Positions 7,787 through 16,500 of a DNA stretch of 34,922 nucleotides are shown piece by piece (the first letter of the stretch is position 1; every line of letters starts with the position of its first letter). This stretch comes from an uncultured Roseburia sp. (GTDB lineage: Bacteria; Bacillota; Clostridia; Lachnospirales; Lachnospiraceae). Both the position numbers and the translations under genes were made by a program. The stretch spans positions 1 to 34,922 of the forward strand of contig CAMFYL010000017.1 in the NCBI GenBank assembly GCA_946002055.1, written 5' to 3'. The notes beneath the pieces are model-generated. The model saw nothing but the letters and a program-made list of their open reading frames with translations, searched no databases and was not told the origin of the DNA.

Positions 7787-9112
7787 TTATTCGTAGTATT
7801 CTGCCAATACTACCTCTCCTTCACCCTTCAAATAATGGTCAAAAAACATACCAACAATTTCGTTTGTCTTCTCCATACATTCTACCTTATCAATGGTTCC
7901 TGTTCCAAGCATTTTTGCAAGGAATGGGGAAAACAGAGGTAAGTCTGTAAAATTCATGTGACCGGCGTCCTTGAAGTATACTTCTCTTCCGTCCACTGCA
8001 TTTTCAATCACCTTGTTGTTTACGTATAGGTCGCCATATTCTAAGGCCGCCTGGTGGTGGGATTCTGTATCGACTGCCAGAATCGGTACCGGATATGGCT
8101 CATCGTTAAATTCATATCTGCCATTTTCATAGGCAATCTGCTCCCCAAGCATTGTTCCGTCTAAATCGATAACTGCTTTTACCTCTTCTCTCTGACGACC
8201 AACGGTAACCGATGTGGCACCACCAAGGGAATGACCAAACAAACCTATATTATTGTCATCTGCCATTTTAATAGCATTCATGACATCCTCAGATGTGTGA
8301 ATATCTTTCTTCTTTGCCAGTTTTATCGTATCAATCACAAAGTTCATATCATCTGTTCTAAGTTTCAACCACTTTGAGCTATAATCAAAAATATCCGTTT
8401 CCGGCGTATTATTCTCATTTACATACTGTACCTCCTGCATAAACCCGGGATCAACCGTGATGAGCTTTCCGTCGGTATCTGTTGTGAAAAAGGAATGGTA
8501 TGGATGGTCCAAACTAATAACTACATATCCTCTGCTGGCAAGCTCCTGATAGGTGGAAGTATTACTCTGGTAATATCCAAATGCCCCATGGGAAAAGATG
8601 ACAAGCGGAAACTGGCTATCCTTTGCCTTTGTATCCGGATAATAGAAATGAACTGGCACTTCTCTCTTTGAACCATCTTGTTCAAACTCCTCCACACGGC
8701 TTTCATCCACCCAGATGTCCTCAGCCATCTTTACCTTATACTGACCGGTGATAGGAAGACCTTCATAGCCGGTAAATAGAAATGCCGGAACAGAGGCAAA
8801 TGTAAATAATACCGTTGCCAAAATCGCCTTTGCAACACTTTTTTTCTTACTTAATCTTCCTGTGGCAACCTTCCTTTTGGCAAGCCAATATAAAAAAGCG
8901 TAAATCCACAAAATCACAAGTATTACGAGCAACGCCTTGAATCTCATATCAAGGCTGATTCCCGGCAACAACATACTCAGGAAAAAGACAGCCACCTGTG
9001 CGCTTCTGATCACCAATCTATTTTGTAAATACTTTTTCTTCTCTCCTTCTGTCTTTATCGTCCATACTGCAAGAACGATTTCAAGAATCAACATAAACAC
9101 TAAAACTATCAT
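7787..9112 (-). CDS. Membrane-anchored alpha/beta hydrolase (PAF-acetylhydrolase-like)
   Basis: The 441-residue protein begins with about four hydrophobic helices (1-18, 35-52, 57-75, 92-112), followed by an extracytoplasmic alpha/beta-hydrolase domain. The oxyanion strand is VIFSHGAFGYY, the nucleophile is Ser295 in GHSLGGAT, an acid candidate lies in IDLDGTML, and the His is in DAGHMNF. The fold resembles platelet-activating-factor acetylhydrolase II/chlorophyllase-type esterases; the substrate is unknown. AAGGAG lies 8 nt before the ATG. It heads the LytTR-DUF3021 operon, so it may be the effector of that regulator. Confidence 0.78.
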   Translation of the reverse strand: MIVLVFMLILEIVLAVWTIKTEGEKKKYLQNRLVIRSAQVAVFFLSMLLPGISLDMRFKALLVILVILWIYAFLYWLAKRKVATGRLSKKKSVAKAILATVLFTFASVPAFLFTGYEGLPITGQYKVKMAEDIWVDESRVEEFEQDGSKREVPVHFYYPDTKAKDSQFPLVIFSHGAFGYYQSNTSTYQELASRGYVVISLDHPYHSFFTTDTDGKLITVDPGFMQEVQYVNENNTPETDIFDYSSKWLKLRTDDMNFVIDTIKLAKKKDIHTSEDVMNAIKMADDNNIGLFGHSLGGATSVTVGRQREEVKAVIDLDGTMLGEQIAYENGRYEFNDEPYPVPILAVDTESHHQAALEYGDLYVNNKVIENAVDGREVYFKDAGHMNFTDLPLFSPFLAKMLGTGTIDKVECMEKTNEIVGMFFDHYLKGEGEVVLAEYYE

Positions 9113-9156
9113 CTTACATTCTCCTTTTCTTATCTGTTTTCCTTGGTTCTGATGTC

Positions 9157-9162
9157 ACTATA
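9157..9162 (-). promoter_or_regulatory. -10 box of hydrolase-LytTR operon
   Basis: TATAGT on the minus strand, 44 nt before the ATG. The -35 position (17 nt up) holds AGCCAA, a poor match, as expected for an activator-dependent promoter. Confidence 0.45.
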
Positions 9163-9196
9163 TTTCACCATGAGAATCTTGGCTACAAAATGGATG

Positions 9197-9228
9197 GTAA
9201 GATGCAAATTTTGTTCGTAAGATGCAAA
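9197..9228 (-). promoter_or_regulatory. Candidate LytTR operator: two direct 12-bp repeats
   Basis: TTTGCATCTTAC occurs twice on the minus strand (9217-9228 and 9197-9208), exactly 20 bp start to start, about two helical turns. The pair ends 34 bp before the -10, so it sits just upstream of the -35. Paired direct repeats with this geometry are how LytTR proteins bind DNA in general. Confidence 0.6.
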
Positions 9229-9255
9229 AACCCAGGCGAAAATTCGCCTGGGTTT
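9226..9255 (-). terminator. Terminator downstream of the surface-protein pair
   Basis: A near-perfect 13-bp stem (AAACCCAGGCGAA with its complement at 9243-9255) is followed by TTTTT on the minus strand. Its T-run overlaps the first LytTR repeat. Confidence 0.75.
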
Positions 9256-9263
9256 ATATTATA

Positions 9264-9334
9264 CCGTTAGGGACAGACCTGGGTGCCATTGGGGACACTT
9301 CTGGGTGCCATTAGGGACTGTCCCTACTGGCACC
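9264..9334 (-). repeat. REP-like element, copy C
   Basis: A 71-bp full copy in minus orientation: two tandem ~22-bp units (each with GGGACA and CTGGGTGCC) and a palindromic head. It is almost identical to copy E over 60 bp. The TAG stop of the 169-residue surface protein lies inside it (9324-9326). Confidence 0.8.
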
Positions 9335-9833
9335 GTCTGCGCAAAATAGGAGACACGCCCAGCAACAACAATGCTACCACCATGAAATACCATGGTGTCG
9401 TCTCCGATGTCTTGGGTGATTTCACTATGGTTGTAGCATTTGCTGTCGTAGAATTTGTTGTTGTATCTTTTACGCTCTCTTCTGTCTTGTCAGCAACCTT
9501 AACTGTTGTCGTCTGATAGTTACCGCCATCATAGTCAGCAACCTTCACAACATAGTCACCTTTGGCATAAGTCTTAGACATCTGATAACGGAAGGTGCTG
9601 TCCTCTTTCACTTCACATGTTTCCATATCTAGTAAAGTTTTTCCTGTACTGTCATATACAAACACTGCACAAGCAAGTGTGCCTTCTTCAGCCGTACCGC
9701 TCACGATGATTTTGCCGTTGGAACTAACTGCACTCACACCGGAAATGTTCTTTGCATCTGCATTGACAGAAACAGTCACAAACAAGCCAAGACAAAGAGT
9801 AAGTGTGAATAATATTTTACATAATCTTTTCAT
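9324..9833 (-). CDS. Secreted surface protein with SPKTS-type sorting tail
   Basis: The 169-residue protein has a signal peptide (1-27, cleavage near VNADA), a beta-rich single domain (about 28-115), a Thr/Ser/Asn linker, and a sorting-like tail: KSPKTSE, a hydrophobic helix and RRRCQ. The motif differs from LPXTG but matches the SPKTG tail of the gene at 33808. The final Arg-Cys-Gln and the TAG lie in REP copy C, so the C-terminus was completed by the repeat. It starts 13 nt after the stop of the larger surface gene, in the same operon. Function unknown; cell-wall attachment is inferred. Confidence 0.6.
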   Translation of the reverse strand: MKRLCKILFTLTLCLGLFVTVSVNADAKNISGVSAVSSNGKIIVSGTAEEGTLACAVFVYDSTGKTLLDMETCEVKEDSTFRYQMSKTYAKGDYVVKVADYDGGNYQTTTVKVADKTEESVKDTTTNSTTANATTIVKSPKTSETTPWYFMVVALLLLGVSPILRRRCQ

Positions 9834-9846
9834 CTATCCTTCCTCC

Positions 9847-11427
9847 TTATCGAAATGTCTTAGATACTCCGGTACCTGCGCCAAAGCAAGCGCCGCCAAA
9901 GGCACTTCCTGATGTAGCTCCAGCCTTCACTGCTGTTACAGATGCAGATACTGGCGCCTCATCCGCTTTTCCTGACCATACAAGGTAATCGCCACCCTTT
10001 AATCTCGAATCCGTCTCACATGTTTTTTCATCGTATCCGGCAACTACCACGGTCTTGGTGCTTCCGTCTGCAAAAACCAGATTTGCAACAATGTTATAGT
10101 CTTGATAACTCTGTGCAGCATCATAATAGAATGTTGCAATGATGTTTTTCTCACCAACTCCCGGTGCGCTTGAAATCGAAGTACCTACATGACTACCATG
10201 TAACGTATTTCCCGTATTGCCATAGTCACGAAGTTCAAGTCCCAAACGATCCACTGTTAGATATCCGATGGTTCCGTCGCTTAATGTTACTTGCAATGGA
10301 ATGGATGCATAATACGGAGAATTAAACTTCACACTTGTTCCCGTAATGGTAACGGCCTTTGGATTGGTGCCGGTTACCACTTCGATTTTGCTGATGTTCT
10401 TTGCTCCATCCACTGTGCTTAAATCGATGGCATCATTTCCATAATATACTGCTGTTTTTGCAGGAGCATCAGCGGTAGATGAACCAATATCGACTTTGTC
10501 GGTATAAACGGTATCGTCATACATATCCGGTTTTGCGCCGGCGTCAATCTTCATACCTTCATAGTCTTTTCCTGCAATGGTAACATTAATAATGTAGAAT
10601 CCCGGAGCTCCACTGTTGGTAGGATCATCCTCCACATGATATTCCCAATTCAGTGTCACAGAATTCTTAGTACTATCTATTGTTTGAATAGCTAGAGGAT
10701 TGCGTCCTTCTGAATCTTTCACACCGGGTTTATTTCCAACATTTATAAGAGCTTTCCCCTTTGGGAAATCATCGTTGTAAACCTTGTCAATGGTGTAAGT
10801 CAAAGTATCAATATCAAAAGCTCCTGCTAAATTGATAATAGAGTTTCCTCCCACCTTTTCATGCTTCTCACCGTTGATCGTCATATCTAGTTTCACATTA
10901 CTTGGACCTTCATTCCCTGGTGGTGGGTCCTGTTCTCCTCCGGCCGGTGGTGGACCCTGTTGCGTATTTCCGGAAAGATTGATAGTGAAATCAATCGTAT
11001 TAATTACATCTGAAAAGTCAATCCTGTAGCCCTCGCCTGTCAGTGCAGTAACATCTTCACTTAACAGGTTTGCTGGTGAAGCGCTGGTGCTAAGTGTGAG
11101 ACCAATATCATTGGTTGTGCAACCTGCTGTCTGCAATTTAAAAACCACATAGCCATTCTTAATAGCATTAAGCGAACCAGTTTTCGCTACATTGTTAAAG
11201 TTAATAGAACCACTTTTTTCAGGCTGCTTTGTGCCACCCTGATCGTAAACCTCCCAATCCAAATTGAAATTTTTGCCATCTGCATTTTCAATATGGGGAG
11301 TCACGTTAACCGGGACATTGCCGGTTGCCGCGGCTTTTCCGGTAATCCAGTTTCCGGTGAAGGCAGTGGCAACTACCAGTACGAAACAAAGAACAGCCGC
11401 CAGCCCTTTCTTGAAACGAATACTCAT
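9847..11427 (-). CDS. Large secreted protein, function unknown
   Basis: The 526-residue protein has a consensus AAAGGAGG site 7 nt before its ATG and a signal peptide (1-34, ending GKAAA). The body is beta-rich, with a Pro/Gly linker near residue 155-172 (QQGPPPAGGEQDPPPGNEGP). The remainder resembles bacterial immunoglobulin-like or adhesin domains without a motif I can name. It ends GSAFGGACFGAGTGVSKTFR, with no membrane helix and no sorting signal, so it is released or held by another route. It is followed at 13 nt by the SPKTS protein, which may anchor it. No enzymatic signature seen. Confidence 0.7.
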   Translation of the reverse strand: MSIRFKKGLAAVLCFVLVVATAFTGNWITGKAAATGNVPVNVTPHIENADGKNFNLDWEVYDQGGTKQPEKSGSINFNNVAKTGSLNAIKNGYVVFKLQTAGCTTNDIGLTLSTSASPANLLSEDVTALTGEGYRIDFSDVINTIDFTINLSGNTQQGPPPAGGEQDPPPGNEGPSNVKLDMTINGEKHEKVGGNSIINLAGAFDIDTLTYTIDKVYNDDFPKGKALINVGNKPGVKDSEGRNPLAIQTIDSTKNSVTLNWEYHVEDDPTNSGAPGFYIINVTIAGKDYEGMKIDAGAKPDMYDDTVYTDKVDIGSSTADAPAKTAVYYGNDAIDLSTVDGAKNISKIEVVTGTNPKAVTITGTSVKFNSPYYASIPLQVTLSDGTIGYLTVDRLGLELRDYGNTGNTLHGSHVGTSISSAPGVGEKNIIATFYYDAAQSYQDYNIVANLVFADGSTKTVVVAGYDEKTCETDSRLKGGDYLVWSGKADEAPVSASVTAVKAGATSGSAFGGACFGAGTGVSKTFR

Positions 11428-11538
11428 ATGAATACCTCCTTTGTATGTCCATTTTTCTGTTTCAATGATACGGTTAGGTTACCATATACTGGGTCAAACA
11501 TCATAGGTGACAACTGTCTCAAAGTGTATATTAGAGCA

Positions 11539-11576
11539 AAAAAATGATATCCCTGTCCCCGGAGATATCATTTTTT
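11539..11576 (-). terminator. Terminator of the membrane LuxR regulator
   Basis: A perfect 13-bp A/T-flanked stem (AAAAAATGATATC at 11539-11551 with 11564-11576) is followed by an eight-T run on the minus strand. It separates the LuxR gene from the surface-protein operon. Confidence 0.85.
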
Positions 11577-11591
11577 CACAAAACATATTTT

Positions 11592-12995
11592 TTATTTCTG
11601 ATTCATTTCATAATACAATCGGATGAGTTCTTTCCTGTCTTTTGTGCCCGTCTTTTGATTCATATTAGCAATGTGCCGATATAATGCCGCACGAGATATG
11701 GCAAGATGTCCTGCGATTTCTGAAACAGAACAGTCCATATTTACAATAGCCTCCAGGCATTCCACCTCTCGTTCCGTCAGGTGATATCTCCTGCCAAAGA
11801 TAATTGCTTTCTTTTCCTTTTCCGCATCACTGTTTACCAGTTCTTTTGCAGATGTTGCTTCACCCAATTCATAGATTGCTCCCCAAATATGATAGCCTAT
11901 CATACACAGACTGATGAACACAAACAGCACAAGAGCCACCATCAAAACCAAGATAGGACTCTCCCTGCCCAGCAATGCAAGGGACACCACTGTAGTCAGG
12001 CAGGCACATGCATTGTTGACACCTCGTCCCAGTCCAGCCCATAATCTTGGCATAGTGGTGTAGTAAGAAATTTGCATAAATGCAGTCATAAAAAACACCA
12101 CAAAAAATCCTGCTGATATGTAAAAGATAAGAAGTCCATAGAGGAAGGATCCTCCCAACTGAAGGATCACCATGCTACCCACAGATATAATGGTAACAGC
12201 ATACATAATGTACGGCATATATTTGCGCTCTTTGATATCGTATAAAATTCCTGCCACGATACCACTTAGTGCCAATAACAATCGCGGCCACTGACCAATA
12301 TCAAAATCTCCCGATGCGTGCACAAGGGTAACCGCATTGTCCAAGTTGGAGAATATCAATGTCATCAGAGCCGTCACCACTACAAGCATTAGGATTGCCA
12401 TTTTGACAGACTTCATCTCCCTGTGTTCATTGGTATAAGCAACCTCCGGCAATTTTTCTGAGAACAAGGACAAGGCAAATAGAATCATCATCCCACATGC
12501 CAATACAATGCTTTGGCTCATATCCCCCTGAACCATATTATTATTCAAAAATTGCAGCAAAATCCCCAAAGCATATCCAAAGCCCATGGTTCTTGACATA
12601 TATCTCAAATTGGGAAGCCTCGTAGAGGCACAATAACATATTTTTGCACCGAATATTCCCAGGAACAGAAACATCACACATCCACAGATGAGAACATCGC
12701 CGTACCCCTGCAGAGCGTTAAGCATACCAAGCAAAACAATCACCCCTGCACACAGTACACTCTCAAAGACTCTCATCATAGTATTTCCCAGATAGCGGTA
12801 CAGCAAGCCATACACAAGAAATCCTATGGCGCTGATGCCAAGCACCGTGTTCTGAGCAGTCACCACCTGATGTTCTCCCACAAAGTGAGCACACACATTG
12901 TCAAAAAAATATTCCGTTCCCAAAAACACAAAATTGTAAAGCGCAATCAGGCAAATCCCCGTGACACTTCTCTTATCTTTTATATAAGTAAACAT
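11592..12995 (-). CDS. Membrane-embedded LuxR-type transcriptional regulator
   Basis: The 467-residue protein has about 12 hydrophobic helices resembling an MFS transporter (residues 1-390), then a cytoplasmic C-terminal LuxR HTH (YHLTEREVECLEAIVNM, then VSEIAGHLAISRAALYRHI). The architecture suggests a one-component sensor: a transporter-like domain detects a ligand and the HTH acts from the membrane. A frame from 13019 exists, but its ATG lies in REP copy D; GAGGA at 13005-13009 sits 9 nt before the ATG at 12995, so that start is preferred. The neighbouring surface genes are possible targets (inference). Confidence 0.8.
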   Translation of the reverse strand: MFTYIKDKRSVTGICLIALYNFVFLGTEYFFDNVCAHFVGEHQVVTAQNTVLGISAIGFLVYGLLYRYLGNTMMRVFESVLCAGVIVLLGMLNALQGYGDVLICGCVMFLFLGIFGAKICYCASTRLPNLRYMSRTMGFGYALGILLQFLNNNMVQGDMSQSIVLACGMMILFALSLFSEKLPEVAYTNEHREMKSVKMAILMLVVVTALMTLIFSNLDNAVTLVHASGDFDIGQWPRLLLALSGIVAGILYDIKERKYMPYIMYAVTIISVGSMVILQLGGSFLYGLLIFYISAGFFVVFFMTAFMQISYYTTMPRLWAGLGRGVNNACACLTTVVSLALLGRESPILVLMVALVLFVFISLCMIGYHIWGAIYELGEATSAKELVNSDAEKEKKAIIFGRRYHLTEREVECLEAIVNMDCSVSEIAGHLAISRAALYRHIANMNQKTGTKDRKELIRLYYEMNQK

Positions 12996-13012
12996 ATTTC
13001 CAGTTCCTCGTT

Positions 13013-13086
13013 GAGCCATTAGGGACAGTCCCTAATGGCACCAAGGAGTGTCCCCATTGGCATCCATGTCTGTCCCTATTGGCACC
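13013..13086 (+). repeat. REP-like element, copy D
   Basis: A 74-bp copy in plus orientation. It starts with a perfect palindromic head (11-bp arms around CAG, GCCATTAGGGACAGTCCC), followed by two ~22-bp tandem units. It fills the gap between the cupin stop (8 bp away) and the LuxR start. Confidence 0.85.
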
Positions 13087-13093
13087 TTGTATG

Positions 13094-13417
13094 CTAGTAA
13101 GATACTACCAATTGCATTTTAAAACGCTCTTCTCCATATACAGCGTGTGGAATGTCCTTTGGCATAATTAAGGTCTCACCCTCTTCCAGATAGAACACCT
13201 CATCTGCTACGGTAAATCTACCCTTGCCCTCCAGCACGGTAACCATAGCATCGCCACCTGCTGCATGAGTAGAAATCTCTTCCCCTTTGTCAAAAGAGAA
13301 AATCGTCATACTCACAGCGTCGTTTTGCACCAGTGTCTTGCTGACCACCTGTCCATCCTGGTATGCAACCTGGTCCTTTAAGTTAAGTTTTTCTTGTTTT
13401 GCAATATTTTTGTACAT
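13094..13417 (-). CDS. Small cupin-domain protein
   Basis: The 107-residue protein is a single cupin-2 barrel: FDKGEEISTHAAGGDAMVTVLEG carries the first motif (His and Glu-type ligands partly replaced), and EEGETLIMPKDIPHAVYG the second, with His. It probably binds a metal and a small ligand; no enzyme activity can be assigned. AAGGAG lies 8 nt before the ATG at 13417. The longer frame from 13480 is REP copy E sequence and is rejected. No promoter is evident, so it may be read through from the histidine kinase gene. Confidence 0.8.
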   Translation of the reverse strand: MYKNIAKQEKLNLKDQVAYQDGQVVSKTLVQNDAVSMTIFSFDKGEEISTHAAGGDAMVTVLEGKGRFTVADEVFYLEEGETLIMPKDIPHAVYGEERFKMQLVVSY

Positions 13418-13442
13418 AGTGTATTCTCCTTTTTTTAATTTC

Positions 13443-13516
13443 GAGCCAAAAGGGACAGACCTGGGTGCCATCGGGGACACTTCTGGGTGCCATTAGGGAC
13501 TGTCCCTAACGGCACC
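13443..13516 (-). repeat. REP-like element, copy E
   Basis: A 74-bp copy in minus orientation between the histidine kinase stop and the cupin gene. Its edge abuts the kinase TAG stop (13517-13519). Confidence 0.85.
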
Positions 13517-16500
13517 CTAATGCAGCCAGTGGCGTAGTGTCTTGGCAAGGATGTCCGTATCCAGCGGCTTGGCAATATGTTCATTCATTCCCACGGTCTT
13601 TGCTGCCATAACATCCTCTGCAAAGGCATTGGCCGTCATGGCGATAATAGGCACCTGTTTACAGTATGGGCGATCCATGGCACGAATGGCACGGGTAGCA
13701 TCATATCCATTCATCTTAGGCATCTGGATATCCATAAAAATCATATCATAATAGCCGTCTTCACAGCCATTGATCTGTTCCACTGCCTCAGTGCCATCTC
13801 CCACGCAGTCAACTTTCAGACCTGTCATAGAAAGTAGTTCTTTGCCAATTTCTGCATTGAGCATATTGTCCTCTACCAAAAGTACCCGATAGTCGGAAAA
13901 GTCCAAAGCTTCCAATTCCTCCAACGGTATATCCACATCTTCCGATGTTTCCTCTCCAAGCAGGGCACAGAAGGTTCTTTCCAATCTGGAGCGGAAGAGG
14001 GGCTTACTGACAAAGGCATTGGCACCAGCGGCCCTAGCCTCCTGTTCAATTTCCGACCAATCGTAGGCTGAGATAATGATAATTGGCACATCCTCTCCCA
14101 CCGCCTTGCGAATAGCCCTTGTGGTGGCAATGCCATCCATATCCGGCATTTTCCAATCCAAAATACAGGCAAAATAATCTCTGCCCTGTTCATAGTGGCA
14201 TATCACCTGCTCCACAGCCTCAGCCCCAGAGGAAACTCCATCAGCCCTCATACCAAGCTCACTTAACATTTCACAGCAGGATTCCAGTCCAAGGGTGTCG
14301 TCATCCGCCACTAAAATATCTAAGTCCACAAATTTATCAGAGGCATTTTCCTCCACATCCTGAAGCTTCAGATACATGGTAACCGTAAACCGAGATCCCT
14401 TTCCCAACTTACTTTCCACCTTAATGTCTCCACCCATCATCCGCACAATATTGCGACTGATAGGCATACCAAGTCCTGTTCCCTGAATCTGATTCACTCC
14501 ACTTTCTGTGGCCCGGGCAAATGGTTCAAAAATTTTTTCTAAGAATTCCTCGCTCATACCAATGCCATTGTCCTCAAAGACAAACTCATAGCATCCAACC
14601 TTCGACTGTCCAGAAGGTCGCTCGGAAATAGTTAGTCGGATCAATCCACCATCCGGTGTAAACTTTACAGCATTTCCCATTAAGTTTGTAAAGACTTTCT
14701 GAATACGCAGACTATCTCCGATAACAGCTTCGTGAGTCACCCCGGAAATATTAACTCTCAGCTTATGGTGATGAGATTCCAGCTGCGAGTTTGTCATAGT
14801 CAAAAGATTGTCAATCAAGTCAGAAAGATTAAACTCTTCCTCTATCAGCTGTACCTTTCCGGACTCAATTTTGCTCATATCAAGAACCTCGTTAATGAGA
14901 CTGAGCAAATGCTTGCTGGCCTGGGTAATCTTCTGAAGACTGTCCTTCACCCGCTCCTTATCATCAATATGGGCAGCGGCAATTGCAGTCATACCAATAA
15001 TACCATTCATCGGAGTTCGAATATCATGGGACATATTGGAAAGAAAGTTGGTCTTAGCCTTGTTAGCCGCCTCAGCAGCCACATATGCCTCCTGTAATGC
15101 CATCTCCTGCTGACGTTCCTTCTTAATCAGATCATCCACATTCCGCGTACCGATAACAACCGCAAAACCACCGTCATTTTCCTTAACATAAGCAACTCTG
15201 GCTTGCAGATACATAATTCCGTGTGTCGTGAGTTTTTCATAGGTAAGAGAATAGTCCTGACGCTTTTGACGAATATAATCCAGCGAAAGCTTTTCCATAA
15301 ATTCTTCCCGACTATCTTCGGATACCAACTCTTCCGCATACCTTGCCATTCCCTCAGACCAGAAACTGTCATGCTTGCGGAAATAATCGTCAATGGCTCT
15401 ACCATCTTCATCCTCCGCACGGTAAGTGGTCACAATATCTCTCTCCACATCCAAAAGAAGAACGGAATAATATTCAGAACCAAGGCCTTCTATAATCTCT
15501 TTTTGGGCTTCCATCTCCCGGGTCTGCTTCAACTGACGACGCATTTCCTGATCAACATCTCGAATTCCCAAAATGAATGATACTTTTTCATCTATAATTC
15601 TAACCACATTCATCTCGAAATATGATGTAACTCCGTCCATATTTCTCTTGTATCCTAATTTGTAAATGCCATCATAAGGAACCCTATCCAACAAAACTTC
15701 CAATCTGGTGGCCTCTCTAATCCTTTCCCGGTCCCCCGGCACCACATAGGTATCAATATAAGCAGAAATCACTTCCGTGTAGTCTCCAACAGCCATGAGA
15801 CTTTGAAGGTTCTGAGCAGTCATACCGATACCGTCTGTCTGATAGACAGATATCTCTCCTGTCTTTGCATTGATTGTAAACAGACTGTGGTATTCTCGGC
15901 TGAGTGCACTGGAAATAGCCATCTCTTTCTGCAATGCCACGTTACTATTCTCCACTGCAGCCAACGCATCTTTTATACTATTCTGCTGTGCAATCTCCTG
16001 TTGTTTCTCTTCGTCTATGTCCTTATAGGCCACAACAAATTCGTTTCTATCCAATCTTGGCTTCACAAGCTGACATTGGAAATAGTGAATCTTTCCATTG
16101 CGAAAGACTCTATAGTTAAAATAATATGATTTCTTCTCTGCCAAAAGTTCATTTACACCGGAGACATAACGAATCCGGTCAAAAAGATGTCGATCCTCCT
16201 CATACACATCATTCTCGATGTATGACGCAATATTTTGCTCATAATGTCCCACCAAGAATTTCTCCCCATAGCGTTCACTGGTGGTGCGCCCCATACGGTA
16301 GCAAGTAGCCTCACATGTGTCAGCATTCACCGCATAAACATCCACATAGGTGTCTGCAAGAGCCTGAACCAAATTATCCCGGATCTCCAAAACCTCTTTC
16401 TCCGCAGTAATATTGCGAAAACCGCAGATAATCTTCACATTGGTTCCCTCTTCATTCTTCTCTACGGGAATCAAGCTACACCTTGTCCAACCTCCGTGAT

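Noticed and set aside
11461-11540. Operator GACA-GT-TGTC near 11511 upstream of the large surface protein
   Set aside because: The inverted repeat is only 4 bp per arm and could be chance; no second copy found.
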